From: Paralvinella palmiformis
Taxonomy: Eukaryota; Annelida; Polychaeta; Terebellida; Alvinellidae
NCBI GenBank assembly: GCA_025642065.1
Contig: JAODUP010000931.1
Location: 1 to 64,000 of the forward strand
Direction: 5' to 3'
DNA length: 64,000 nucleotides
A model generated the notes under the pieces. The model had not been told where the DNA came from. It worked only from the letters and a program-made list of their open reading frames with translations, and ran no database searches. A program made the translations under genes and the position numbers. Below are positions 37,643 to 46,750 of this stretch, in pieces (positions within the stretch are counted from its first letter, which is position 1; each line of letters opens with the position of its first letter).

Positions 37643-37925
37643 GAGGGAGGGAGGGAGGGAGATTATTATATATGATTGTTGTTATTTAGCCTTAAAGATA
37701 GATATAAAAGATATATATATATTTTGTTATTTGTTATAAGATATCTATCTTTTGGTAGCATAACAAAAACAAAAACAAATTAATTCTTACAGCTCTGTCC
37801 AGCGGATGTCCAAGTCGGCTGTTGGTGACACAGAGAATAACAAGAATGGGCTGCCAGCAGCACCAGCCGCTAGGGACCCAGATCCGGAAGAAAAACAGCC
37901 GCTGATAGAAGATGTCAGCATTTAG
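10410..37925 (+). CDS. MFSD5: MFSD5, molybdate-anion transporter family (major facilitator), 13 coding exons
   Basis: Spliced join: 10410-10584, 10925-11069, 12094-12154, 12993-13100, 19694-19812, 22583-22719, 24418-24611, 30184-30254, 30409-30463, 31830-31932, 34414-34481, 34827-34906, 37793-37925. That is 1449 bases, 482 codons plus TAG, every junction GT-AG and in phase. The product is a multi-pass transporter of the MFSD5 (MOT2-like) family, linked to high-affinity molybdate uptake through its algal homologue. Visible marks: AGDWLQGPYVYALYQSY after the first helices, the MFS motif ADKYGRRANC (about 104-113), VGRLLGGIATSILYSAFESW in helices 4-5, LGLIQSLFEG and FVLEWTPAL at the start of the second half, then FEVCVGIFWPSLSTMR and IFRIPLNLIVVIIL. 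The C-terminus is a soluble acidic tail. It is about 30 residues longer than the human protein (about 450), mainly from a hydrophilic insert around 272-300. Start: ATG 10410; an in-frame ATG at 10437 is an alternative. No disabling change was seen. Confidence 0.96.
10925..11069 (+). CDS. MFSD5: MFSD5 exon 2 (residues 59-106)
   Basis: Acceptor AAATCAG, donor GTAAGT. Encodes GDWLQGPYVYALYQSY and FVAGFGSSMIFGTIIGSFAD, strongly conserved in the family. Confidence 0.97.
12094..12154 (+). CDS. MFSD5: MFSD5 exon 3 (residues 107-127)
   Basis: Acceptor TTTTCAG, donor GTGTGT. Completes the MFS loop motif DKYGRR and encodes the next helix, ILYGIAYGLSCITK. Only 61 bases, placed by phase and homology. 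Confidence 0.95.
12993..13100 (+). CDS. MFSD5: MFSD5 exon 4 (residues 128-163)
   Basis: Acceptor TTTTTTCAG, donor GTGAGT. Encodes VGRLLGGIATSILYSAFESW and LIYEHNK, matching the human VGRALGGLSTALLFSAFEAW block. Confidence 0.98.
13287..13343. repeat. Near-perfect short hairpin in MFSD5 intron 4
   Basis: Arms 13287-13307 and 13323-13343 are reverse complements over 21 bases with one mismatch (AGAAATACATGC...). Pairing continues inward through CTTTCT and AGAAAA with one mismatch, leaving a loop of about 3 bases. It may be a tiny inverted-repeat remnant or a structured RNA; the stem is short for a typical animal microRNA precursor. Confidence 0.7.
14044..14275 (+). mobile_element. tRNA-derived SINE, type 3
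   Basis: Head GGTGCAGTTAGTTAGAGTGC is A-box-like and is followed at tRNA spacing by a B-box-like GTGTTTGAGGC. The AGCTGGAATGCTGTCATGTG body is shared with the copy at 58.3 kb, and the head with 50.02 kb. Confidence 0.6.
14832..14969. repeat. Tandem repeat, 46-bp unit, three copies
   Basis: Units begin GGTTCCCCAG at 14832, 14878 and 14924, each containing TTTTGT and a CACCTGGCAAAG-like end. The third copy is the most diverged. Both strands stay open for about 100 codons across it, which is a side effect of a repeat rather than evidence of a gene. Confidence 0.88.
15866..16000 (+). mobile_element. hAT transposase C-terminal (dimerisation) fragment
   Basis: The frame contains DILASVMVYILILFHKSADC, then ERMFSFVIKTKT. 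This matches the hAT C-terminal pattern of LA-x-V-x2-IL, a loop, then S-A-D-C-E-R-x-F-S. The rest of the transposase was not found nearby, so it is an isolated remnant inside the MFSD5 intron. Confidence 0.65.
16820..16960. mobile_element. Possible Tigger/pogo-like terminal fragment
   Basis: Repeated CTCGACTTATACG words, ending in GATCGACTTATACGCGAGTA, resemble subterminal sequence of Tigger/pogo-type elements. No paired inverted repeat was identified. Confidence 0.3.
18636..18970. mobile_element. hAT-like inverted-repeat element
   Basis: Left end CAGGGCTGTCTTAACAGC (18636) matches the reverse complement of an inner right end CAGGGCCGTCTTAACGCA ending at 18932. A duplicated GGGCCCC-rich piece follows to about 18970. 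The CAGGGC-type ends suggest hAT. No 8-base duplication flanks the 18636-18932 interval, so the true right end is uncertain. Confidence 0.5.
19694..19812 (+). CDS. MFSD5: MFSD5 exon 5 (residues 164-202)
   Basis: Acceptor CTTTCAG, donor GTAAGT. Encodes DLLGTIFSHAVLGNSLVAI and GLIAQQFADIWGF, with the last codon split 2+1. Confidence 0.96.
19813..22582 (+). other. MFSD5 intron 5
   Basis: GT-AG intron, 2.8 kb. It contains a SINE-tail fragment at 20997-21040 (AAAAGTGGC, then ATCATC), a (CA)n run at 21883-21901 and a (CT)n(GT)n tract at 22205-22251. No other gene seen. Confidence 0.85.
22583..22719 (+). CDS. MFSD5: MFSD5 exon 6 (residues 203-248)
   Basis: Acceptor TTTTGCAG, donor GTGCGC. Encodes a membrane helix LMVIMIVVIMFTWVENYGD, matching the human NWGENYD turn, then the central cytoplasmic loop. 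Confidence 0.96.
22889..23185 (+). mobile_element. tRNA-derived SINE, type 2
   Basis: A tRNA-like head has the A box in GATAGCCCAGCGATTATAGC and the B box in GGGTTCAAAGCC. The body and a tail with GTGCACCGAAGTCACCCTA follow. It ends where the antisense LINE 3' end begins. Diverged relatives occur at about 23925-24080 and 24140-24340. Confidence 0.7.
23186..23660 (-). mobile_element. LINE 3' end, minus strand, in MFSD5 intron 6
   Basis: On the minus strand the end of an ORF reads ILLQVPVSRLKSDGG, then FSVAGPTKWNRL and LVNFKSLLKTHLF before a stop. The 3' tail with GCACCTTTGAATGGCTCCTG and ATTATTATT matches the 61.0-61.6 kb copy base for base over long stretches. The copy is 5' truncated. Confidence 0.8.
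23925..24340 (+). mobile_element. Diverged SINE-like sequence (two heads)
   Basis: B-box-like words GGGTTTGAATC (about 23965) and GGGTTCGAGTC (about 24192) each follow tRNA-like spacing. Bodies are diverged, with no duplications identified. Confidence 0.4.
24418..24611 (+). CDS. MFSD5: MFSD5 exon 7 (residues 249-313)
   Basis: Acceptor ACTTTAG, donor GTGAGT. Encodes CLGLIQSLFEGSMFMFVLEW and TPAL, then a hydrophilic insert rich in Lys, Pro and Ser (about residues 272-300) that the human protein lacks, then GYVFAGFM. Confidence 0.96.
26614..26802 (+). mobile_element. tRNA-derived SINE, type 1, with 16-bp target-site duplication
   Basis: Starts GGGCGCCTCCGTGGTCTAGC. The A box lies in TGGTCTAGCGGTAGC and the B box in GTGTTCGAATCCC. 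The tail contains GTGCACAAAAGTGGCCGTAA and ends in (ATC)n. The 16 bases TCAAAACGTTCTGTGA flank it exactly, at 26598-26613 and 26803-26818, so this is a complete and fairly recent insertion in MFSD5 intron 7. Confidence 0.9.
30093..30131. repeat. (CA)n microsatellite
   Basis: Follows a short (CAA)n run and ends 53 bases before MFSD5 exon 8. Confidence 0.95.
30184..30254 (+). CDS. MFSD5: MFSD5 exon 8 (residues 314-336)
   Basis: Acceptor TTTTCAG, donor GTGAGT. Encodes VAIMIGSSLFKLLSKS, matching human AASLLGSSLYRIATSK. Confidence 0.95.
30409..30463 (+). CDS. MFSD5: MFSD5 exon 9 (residues 337-355)
   Basis: Acceptor GCTTCCAG, donor GTAAGT. A 55-base exon encoding the helix GVLFVAACTLIIPVL. Its intron 8 is only 154 bases. 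Confidence 0.93.
30464..31829 (+). other. MFSD5 intron 9
   Basis: GT-AG, 1.4 kb. A GC-richer patch at 30780-30950 and a SINE-like remnant near 31430-31560 are the only notable contents. Confidence 0.8.
31830..31932 (+). CDS. MFSD5: MFSD5 exon 10 (residues 356-389)
   Basis: Acceptor TTTGACAG, donor GTAAGT. Encodes LIFVGFLVFEVCVGIFWPSL and the STMRGKYVPEA loop, matching human LLIELACGLYFPSMSFLR. Confidence 0.97.
32207..32277. repeat. Compound microsatellite (CT)n(GT)n
   Basis: About 40 bases of CT followed by about 25 of GT, in MFSD5 intron 10. Confidence 0.95.
32345..32800. mobile_element. SINE remnants in MFSD5 intron 10
   Basis: Plus-strand tRNA-like head at about 32348-32440 (GGTTAGAGTGCGGGAC, then GAGGTTTGAATCTC). 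At 32758-32810 the reverse complement of the type 1 SINE tail appears (GCCACTTTTGTGCAC). Confidence 0.5.
33641..33824 (+). mobile_element. tRNA-derived SINE, type 1, with target-site duplication
   Basis: Same family as 26614, with more substitutions (CTTCATGGTCTAACGGTAGC). A 13-base duplication with one mismatch flanks it: CCATGCCAATATT at 33628-33640 and CCATGCCAAGATT at 33825-33837. Inserted in MFSD5 intron 10. Confidence 0.87.
34414..34481 (+). CDS. MFSD5: MFSD5 exon 11 (residues 390-412)
   Basis: Acceptor TGCAACAG, donor GTAATT. Encodes ATIMNIFRIPLNLIVVIILT, matching human AGVLNWFRVPLHSLACLGLL. Confidence 0.96.
34827..34906 (+). CDS. MFSD5: MFSD5 exon 12 (residues 413-438)
   Basis: Acceptor ATTTCAG, donor GTGAGT. 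Encodes the last helix, VFECCTVFLIVATLCQQWLL. A (GT/AT)n tract ends about 28 bases before it. Confidence 0.94.
34907..37792 (+). other. MFSD5 intron 12, with microsatellites
   Basis: GT-AG, 2.9 kb. Contains (TA)n at 35025-35061 and 35945-35983, (CA)n at 37577-37640 followed by (GGGA)n to 37661. Nothing coding recognised. Confidence 0.85.
37793..37925 (+). CDS. MFSD5: MFSD5 exon 13 and stop (residues 439-482)
   Basis: Acceptor TTCTTACAG. Starts FSVQRMSK and ends in a soluble tail with an acidic EEKQPLIEDVSI end and TAG. The QPLIE stretch resembles an acidic dileucine-type sorting signal, which is an inference. Confidence 0.95.
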
Positions 37926-40910
37926 CCAAAACATTCTGGATCACCGTGGTTCACGTTAACGCACTTAACACTTCAGAGGATCATACACAATATGCGATGT
38001 ATCTTCATTATTATTTTATGGTTATGTAAAAGGCAGAATTTCTCCTCGGCCTTTTGTGGCAGTCGTGTTTAGTTTGTTTCATGTGATGATGACCAGTTGC
38101 CTTTAGGTTGTTATTAGTTTAGCACCATTTTATGTTTTCATTTTGACATTCCTTCAGCGTGATGTGGTTTTAATTTCCTCGATACATTTTGGATGGCCTT
38201 GTTTTAACATTGGTCATCCGTCTCATAGATGCATTGATCTCAGTGGTTTATTTAGCCTTTCGTCATCGTGCTAGGGAGTATTATTCTTAAAGACAAATTA
38301 TAAACTTTTCTATGTCGTCATACGGCTATTCAGAGAAATCTGTCCACTTTTGCACGTGAAAGGTTATTTGTTATGGCAAATGATGTATTATTGTTCTGAT
38401 CAACCTGACGTACCGATGTTTAGTGGCTGTTTGATAGACTAATATTAGCCCTATTCATCACTGATACGCACATACTTGGGTATTGGGTCAGTTAAATCTA
38501 CAACGTTGTCATGGTATTGTGTAAAACATTATTTATGATAAGCTTACGATGCCAACCAGAACATAACTCGATGAAGATGACTTTTTCATCTGGAGAACTA
38601 CTTCCTCGCGGTCTTCTCCAACATCCTCATTCCATATCCTGCCATATTTTGCCCAGTTGATCTCTGAGAGATACATTTTTTTTTATGGGGAAATAACCTT
38701 TTTCTGTTTATTTATTTTTGCCAGACTGTACCTCAAAGTACAACGTTTCCTTGCCATTGTGCTACCAATGATTGATGGGTGTAAGTTTCTAATACATAGA
38801 TTCTTATCCCTTTGGATATAAGGGCATAATTCGTATAGAATTATCTGTTGTGTGTCTGTTTGTCTGTGTTTCTGTTAGTCTTTTTCTCTCCTTCTCCCCC
38901 TCCTCTCTCTCTCTCTCGCTCTGCGTGTGTGTGTGTTTAGGGTTGGTTTCTTATTGTTCATCACGTTCTCAGAATAATGTACAACTGCTAAGTGAAAAGA
39001 GTAAGTATTCAACTTCAAGCAGAACAGTGTACAATCAATTTCTATGAAGTATCGCTCTCGTTAATGAATTTTAGTCTTCAGATTGCAACTTTAGAGGTTA
39101 TGTCACTTCCATCACTCACATATCTAGGAGAATATATATACAGTCAGAATCCGTTAATCTGGACGTTAATCCTACAAATCCACCATCCGACACATTATTG
39201 CCTGTGACGCATTTACCTTCATTATAAATAACCCTTTAATCCGACAAAATCGCATTCTGCGTTCCGACTCCGACACTTCATTTTGCCAACAGAATGTGAC
39301 ATTTCAGTGTAAAATGACCTTATTAATCTGACTACATGAAAATATATATATTTGTTGTTTGTCATGTTTATAGGAGAGATGGAGCCATTTGTTTTGCAAA
39401 TTTTTGATCATTCATTTTCTGTATGTGCATGCTTTGTCCAGGACCAGCCATTGTTGATGTTTTTACCTTCCTGGCCTTATCATTTAGGAACATTAATTGG
39501 CATCACAGCGATATGTTGTATTAATAATATCTCATTATATTTGTAACCATTCACTGTCAAAGGACGCAATGCATTGCAGTGAACTCTGTCTTAGGAGACC
39601 ATCCTGAGGGAGGGGAGAGGGGTGATTAAGTTGTCTTTAAAAACAGGTGATTTTTAAACTGGATTGCTCAGAGAAGGTATTGAATTGTGGGCATTTAGGA
39701 AATGTAGCATTTCACGTTTTATTTCAGTTAATACATTCAGATATGCATATAGTGTTTAATGCAAAACGTATTTACCGTTTTCTGGTTTATATCCAGAACT
39801 AGCACTTATAATTAGGTGCAGTATTTCTCGTCCAGACATTCTGATTCGTTTAGGCTCCACAATGACTAAAGTCCTAAAATTCCTGCAAATTTTAAAGCCT
39901 CCCAGGATTGCCGTCAGCTCAATTTATTTTGAACAAATTTTCTCAGTATCAGTATACACTGTATTTCTTTTTCGTTTGTTTTATTTTTTGTTTAGATTGT
40001 AATCTGTTACAAGTCTATTATATTAGCAACATTCTGTGGTATTTAGAATTAACAATATACTAACTGCTGTTTTATGAAAAGAAACTAATCCTAGATGGTT
40101 TATGATTGGTCAATGACATTAAACATTCCTAATAACTATTCTTGGTCAATTGGGATGATTTAATTTTCATCCGGAAGTAACCAAGAAGGCCATACAAGTG
40201 GGTTGTTTACTGAATAAAACACGTATACCCGGTTGTTAGTATCGAGTTTCCTTATAACAAGATTTTAAGGGAACCTTATTTAGAGTGGCTGATAAAGACT
40301 GGTGATCGTAGAGGAAGGTTTCATTGTGTTGATATTTATTTCTTAAAATTGTCCATTTATCTGTGTATTCTACAACCGGCAGTACTATATCATCTATGCA
40401 TAGGGACCGTTGTTTTACCAGTTCTGTGATAGCAGTATCGATTCTTAAGTTTCAAATACAAGCTGTCTTTCCCGATTGCAGGTTTATGTTTCTGCTGGTC
40501 GTATATTTACTATTATGTTAGCATTAATTTAATTTTTGCTCTTTGTTAATAATGTGTGCGTGTGTATGTGTGTGTTTGTGCTCGCGCGAAACAACGCATC
40601 GGGATTTGCTTTCGGAAATTAATGGGCTGAAAATATAAGGATATTATGTGAACTAGAGACAAATAAATGTTACAGCTTAACACACACTTAATAGTTTGTT
40701 GTTTATGGATATTATTATCCGTCGATGTGATCATCTTCTTTGTTGCTTTGAAGAATGATGAAATTAATGTTATCATTGATACAAGCAGCAATTTATTAGA
40801 TCATGGTTTTCAGAATGTTTTCTTTGATACAATAAAGTTTTGTGTCTTATTTGTGACTGTGAAGTTAGAAAGTTGGTCCTGTCCTAACACGCACCTCACC
40901 TCCCTGTAGA
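37926..40910 (+). other. MFSD5 3' untranslated region and downstream flank
   Basis: No coding feature. The 3' end is not clear: the nearest good AATAAA is at 40213-40218, another near 40828, both far from the stop; shorter transcripts using a variant signal are possible. A (CT)n(GT)n tract lies at 38903-38938. Around 39135-39330, CAGTCAGAATCCGTTAATCT and repeated TTAATC-CGACA words hint at a Tigger-like remnant. Confidence 0.4.
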
Positions 40911-40926
40911 TCGCCTATAGTGGTAG

Positions 40927-40928
<2 letters not shown>

Positions 40929-40982
<54 letters not shown>
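40929..40982. repeat. Compound microsatellite (CT)n(AT)n
   Basis: About 22 bases of CT followed by about 32 of AT. Confidence 0.93.
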
Positions 40983-40984
<2 letters not shown>

Positions 40985-43138
40985 TTAATGCTCATTTAAA
41001 TAATATTAAAACCAGTTGTGATGGAGTAGAATTGTTTTGGTAGCAAATAGGACCTATCATTAGACCTAAAAGTTTAAGTCCCTTTTCTCCTATTTTAGAC
41101 TTTAAAAATTGTTATGCTGCATTTCACTAGGAATTTTGTCTTTAAAATTGACCTTAAAATGTCCTACAATTTGAGAACTTAACGATCTCTTTTAGTGTGT
41201 CCTTATTTTGGTCTTTATGGAAATAAAAATTGCACCGAATTTCAGGAATTATCGTCGTTTGCGAAGAAAGCAAGTTTTTCGAGAAGGATTATGTTTAAAT
41301 GATTAGATAGACGTTGATTTAATTTCTGACTATAAGCTGAATTGCGTTATCATCTAGAATAATAGTGGAGGAATTTACCCGTAGCTAATTTTCCAATCGG
41401 ACTGGTAGATCAAGAGCTTCGACACTCGAAACGCAAGTATGCCATTTAGGTGTACACTACAATATAATAATAACAATCTTATGCATAGAATATACACTTT
41501 ATATACAAAGAAAATTATTTAAGTCTCCCGATATGGCCTACATTAACATTGACCAAACAAATTATACTAACATAGAGTTCAATTTCTATAATAACATACA
41601 ATGATAAAATCTGGGAGACTAATTCAAATAAATAATATTTTTTTCTAAAGAGGATAAGTATAAATATAAACCTAAAAAGCATGTCAGTGACATTATTTTT
41701 GTTGTCAGGTGGTTTTTTATGGGAGTAATGAGCATCGTAAAATATGCTGTACATACATTTCAATGTCAAATCGTGAAAAATTTACTTATTTTGACAGATA
41801 ACGAATCGGACAATAAAGTTATTTATTTACAAGAATGGCACCATGTAATTACATCAAACAAACGAAAAAGAAGTAGTAAAACAATCCAAGAAAGGCAGTA
41901 CCCCTTTGGCGCCTTTTCCAAGTAGCGGTCACAGTCTGCCATTGCTTTTTTTGTGAAGTTCGGACATGACATCTATGAAAGTGCTTCATATCAAAGCCAA
42001 ACAACCAAATTTCTGTGTGTTTTTTAGGAAAGACATCGAGTATAGTACCACATAAAACTGGGTTTTCTGTTGTTACGAAACACCGTTGAGTGCTATGTAG
42101 AAACATATAAAATTTGAAACTTTGTGGTAATTCATTTTGATGAAAAGTGAAAAATAAAAAACTACCGAGACTGCATTGATGGAAGATAATTTGTGCTGAC
42201 TAAACCTACCTATATAAACAAATTGATGTGAAAATATTTAGTTGTAACTAGATTTCTATTCATTATATTTGTTTGTTGATCAGCTTCTTTTAATTTCTTA
42301 ATATGTGCACGACAAATTCCAATAATAAGTATATTATATCAATTAGCTGGAATTATTTTGTTATCAATAAAAAGAAAACTATTATCATTAATAACTTATT
42401 TATTGGCATATCAACAGAATTTCAAAACAGTCTTTCAGTTGCATTGACACACACTCTTATACCCATATGAAACTTTATGATATTAATTTATTAGCTTAAA
42501 TATTATATTTAAATACTTATAAATTCCCACAAAGCATATGTTATAAAACATAACATATATAAATTAAATATTTAATAATTGGATATGGAATAATATACAA
42601 TTGATTCAATATCAGTACTTTGAACATATACAATATATGTGTATTTTACAGCTTATGCTATATAACATACATAATTAAATATTTAATAAATACAAATTTA
42701 TCTATGTACAAATTCAATAGCAGAGACGTATCAACATTTATGATATATAACATATATTATTTCATAATTTTTGTAGGTGTTGATTGCACTAAAAATTTTC
42801 AGCAGGGGTGGTTTTCTGTCTGAACATTCTTGATTCCACAGAGTCCGCCGAAACACACTACATATATGTATTAAGGCAGTCTGCAGATTCCTCCATACAA
42901 AGGCACCAGCTTAAATATGTTACCCTGTAAATGATAGGTAAGGTATACTACAGTGCCAGAGTACATGTATCAACATTTTATCTTGTCGTGTAATGACCCA
43001 CACACACACGTTGAGGAGATCATGGTACTGGGTCACAATCAATATTTTCTAATCTGAATCTTTAATTAACCTTTCATATGCTAGTCTATTTTAAAGTTCA
43101 ACATGTTTATTGTCTAAACTCACTCTATATAAATTACA
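40983..43138. other. Intergenic, AT-rich, nothing recognised
   Basis: No coherent frame. An AATTAAATATTTAATA word occurs twice about 115 bases apart (near 42560 and 42675). Confidence 0.5.
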
Positions 43139-43828
43139 ATGGCCCATTTCAGGCAACAACTAGGGCTCATTGCAAGAGAATTCTATCCCATTAGAGGTTT
43201 CCCAAAGGTGTTGTGTTGTGTTGATGGCACACATATTAACATAAAAAGGCCAACAATGGAAGAATATGCTTTTGTTAATGGCAAAGGCCAGAATAGCATC
43301 AATGTGATGGTTTGTGTATGTTCCTTTACTAATTATAAGTAGTCACTCACTAAAAGTCAATCTGATTACTTGCTACATTTTAATTGATTTTTCATGTTTG
43401 CCCATTAATCTTTTCATGTTTGGCCATTAATCAATTCTTTGATCTGTCAATGCACATACAAATATGATTTCAACATATTGCTACTTTTTATCAATCGTTT
43501 TAATTCACCGTTCGTGCAATTAAAAGAAACACACAACTCGACTAATAATTTGGCTAAATTTGCATTGGTTAAACCTTCAATAAGTATTAGAGTTGGGTAA
43601 AGTATGCAAAATATTAAAATAATATTATTTGGCAACAGAGATACACAATATATATATAACATACAGAAATAAATAATAATTTTCAGTATATCTATAGTAT
43701 TGCTGTTTGTTAGAGTTGGCAGGAACTAGTGGAACAAAAGCTGGTCAATGGTTTGCTTGATATTCGGTTTTATTTCTATGTTGAAAACGTTTCACTGAAC
43801 CAGTATGCATATTTTGTGAAAGACATCG

Positions 43829-43830
43829 TA

Positions 43831-43873
<43 letters not shown>

Positions 43874-43885
43874 CGCGCGCAAGTC
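43829..43885. repeat. Compound microsatellite (AT)n(GT)n(GC)n
   Basis: Lies between parts 1 and 2 of the PIF/Harbinger remnant. Confidence 0.9.
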
Positions 43886-44395
43886 ACCATTTCTGGGTCA
43901 GTCATTACATATATATTTCAACCCAAATTGCTCATTATTGTAATAGTTCTTTTGTAGTATGTTAACTTTTCCAATGTAACAACTACTAAAATAAAAGGTT
44001 ATGTTTGTCTGTGAATACACAAAAATAATTATTTATCCTTCCAATAAATAACATGTCATTCAACACTTGTCATCAGAAACGTTCAGACAAGATGGCCAGG
44101 GTCTAACCATGACACGTTTATTCTCAGCCAGAGCCCCTTGTTTAATTCTTTTAATCAAGGTTTATATGGCGGCCTTGTGTTGCTTGGGGATTCTGGATAC
44201 CATCTGTTGGGGTGGCTTATGACAACTCTGTTAAATTGATCACAGGAGCAGAAAGGCATTATAATAATGCTCTGAAAGTCACTAGCAGCATTGTACGGTA
44301 ACAACAATTGCGATTTTCGACGGATTTTCACTTTCGTTTTTTTCTTTTTTTCAGAGCACTATAATAATGCTCTGAAAGTCACCAGCAGCATTGTT

Positions 44396-44577
44396 AAAGG
44401 GCGCCTCCGTGGTCTAGCGGTAGCGTGTTGGACTACAGATCACTACCACCCGTGTTCGAATCACGGCGTGGGCATATCTGAAGGTTGTTTCATCTTTGAC
44501 TTCGCTTCATTACCTTTGAAGGTCGCATTTAGCCTACCTTGTGCACAAACGTGGCCGTAAAACATCAATCATCATCA
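44396..44577 (+). mobile_element. tRNA-derived SINE, type 1, inserted in the transposase
   Basis: Same family as 26614. TCACCAGCAGCATTGTT (17 bases) flanks it exactly, at 44379-44395 and 44578-44594. The duplicated bases are transposase codons (T-S-S-I-V), so the SINE landed in the reading frame after the Harbinger element. Its tail lacks about 8 bases (GCTCGGCC) present in the 26614 and 60360 copies. Confidence 0.92.
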
Positions 44578-45403
44578 TCACCAGCAGCATTGTTGAAAGT
44601 GTATTGGAGTTTTAAAGTCACAATTCAGGTTAATAATAAGATAGCAAAACAGTTACATTGCCATGCTAAGTTTAATCACATAACAAAAATACTATGTCAA
44701 CATAAAGCAGTTTAAGATAATATTTATCTGATTTTATGTGAAAACATAAAAAGCAAACTTTAATTTATTTTACAAAGCCAAAGGTTTTCTGTGTACTTCT
44801 ATACAAAATCCATATTTCTACTGGCCCATTAGAGGTCATCTCAAGGAATTTACTTATGAAAACTTGAACTAAATGTCTCCTGTAGTACAAAATTGTACAG
44901 TAGAGTACGTATATATGTCGTAGGGAATGAGTGCACAACTTAGTTAGAAATACTGAGCCAGGTCATTTGATTCTACGAAAAACATTTTTAGTATTGCATT
45001 TAACTTAACATATAACAATAATTCACATTATTACATTTATGGTCCATGAGTGAAACCATTTGCATATGTGAAAGTTTATGTACTTATGGGGGACATCGCT
45101 CATTTCAGTATGTGTTGCTCTACAATTGATAAATATCAATATACGTGCGTTCACATCAAATTCCAGGGCAATGCATTTAGATGTGGATGATACTTATTTA
45201 TGTCAATAATCAGAATGTAATTTCTATAACATGATATTTACTAAATTTCATCGAGTTAAGTGCTGCTGTATAAACGTAAATAAATAATATATGAATGACA
45301 ATAAAAAGGCAAATTGTATAATTATATGACACATACACATGGCAATACAAAAATGTATCTATATTTATAACAACCAGATTTTAGAAGCACGTAAAGTATC
45401 AAT

Positions 45404-45495
45404 GTGTAAATGTGAACATACAAACTACAGCAGCTTCTGATGGCTGTTCATTTTCATTTCCACCCTCTTCGACTGATTCTTCATGGATGACTGGA
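45404..45495 (-). other. Tentative 3' exon of the minus-strand Myb/SANT gene
   Basis: On the minus strand a TTTTTTTCCAG acceptor is followed by a Glu-rich open stretch, HEESVEEGGNENEQPSEAAV, to a TGA. Acidic tails are common in Harbinger-associated proteins. The phase does not match directly from the exon at 46751-46804, so another exon would be needed or the call is wrong. Confidence 0.3.
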
Positions 45496-45708
45496 AAAAA
45501 AGGTTTATCTTGATGCTAAATAATGGCAGTGCAAGATTAAATTTCCAATCTTGGTGGTCGTAAGCCAAATATTTACCTTGTTATAATAATAATAATATAA
45601 TATATCTTTATTTGGGAAATATACATTCCATACACATGATACAATGTAGAAATTGCGATAATAAAACGGCTGTGACACACCAAACATACATACACGCACA
45701 CACTCATG

Positions 45709-45786
<78 letters not shown>
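45709..45786. repeat. (CA)n microsatellite
   Basis: About 39 uninterrupted CA units. Confidence 0.97.
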
Positions 45787-45789
<3 letters not shown>

Positions 45790-45929
45790 ATTTTGACTTG
45801 ATCACAATGATGCGGCCGTATTATGGGACTGGTGAGACATTACACATGTCTCAGCAAGAAAAGTCGCCACTCTGGATTCAGTCACCTGAAGAAACGACCA
45901 GAGTTTGAATTCACGGTTCGAGATTCTCT

Positions 45930-46470
45930 GTGCCTGTTCATACTACAACTAATCTCGCTGTTATTAAGACAAACATTAAGGTCATCCATATAACTATTAA
46001 ATAATACTGGGGACATTATGCCACCTTGACACACTCCATTGAAGACAATAAAAATTGTGAATATAAATTACCCCATCGAACACAACAAGTCTATTTGCAG
46101 TACCCAAAAACTAACAGGCGAATTAACATGACATCAATATATACCACGATGAATGAGTTTTTTAAACGAGCACCAATGGTTAATGCAGTCAAATGCCTTG
46201 GGCGGATCAAGTTAGCAAACATACTCTGAACTAGAACGTGAATTATAATACCCCATAACTTGCTTTAGTGAGAACACATACATATCAGTACCATGTTTGT
46301 TTTTAAAACCGAACTGATTACAAACAATTCCCAATTTGTCGTGTAATCTATCTAACAAAATTAGTTCAATTATCTTCGATACCACACTCGTAACTGCAAC
46401 AGGTCTATAATTGTCTTTATCCATCAACTTAGGTGGTAAATTTTCAATGGGAAAACATTGCATTAAATTT
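45930..46470 (-). mobile_element. LINE reverse-transcriptase fragment, minus strand
   Basis: Minus-strand motifs in order: NYRPVAVTSVVSKIIELILL (46430-46370), then QFGFKNKHGTDM, and after frameshifts VCQGGIMSPVLFNSYMDDLN at about 46035-45975, followed by VCLNNSEI. These are conserved reverse-transcriptase blocks, including the GGIxSPxLFN signature. The catalytic YADD block beyond it was not found. It lies between exons of the putative Myb/SANT gene. Confidence 0.8.
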
Positions 46471-46750
46471 CATACAGACTATACAGAATAATCCATTGAT
46501 AGTCGATGGCCTTTTTTCGAACACAACAAGTCTATTATACATATATCCAACTATATAAAAGTATTCACCAAAATGATGTATCTGTGAGAATTTGGTGTGT
46601 GTTTTATACAATTAATTGCATAGACAGATGAAGCAATAAAGACATTTTTAATATTTCCAATATCAATTTAAAGCTATGAGCTACTTTACCAACCATGAGA
46701 CCTTGTTTTTCCCCATTTATCCGAATTTCCAGTGGACAACACCTCCCTAC

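Larger units (their letters stand above)
43139..44640 (+). pseudogene. Broken PIF/Harbinger transposase (HARBI1-like)
   Basis: Part 1 (43139-43310) has REFYPIRGFPKVLCCVDGTH, then INIKRPTMEEYAFVNGKGQN and SINVMV, the DDE region with the first catalytic Asp in CVDGTH. Part 2 (44078-44240) has QTRWPGSNHDTFILSQSPLF and GGLVLLGDSGYHLLGWLMTT, with the second Asp in NHD. Part 3 (about 44251-44299, repeated at 44355-44395) has HYNNALKVTSSIV, which continues as ESVLEF after a SINE at 44396-44577. A GTTTGT donor and a CATCAG acceptor around 43310 and 44076 could be a remnant intron. Part 3 is duplicated, a TGA follows part 2, and the third acidic region is missing, so the gene is dead. Confidence 0.8.
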
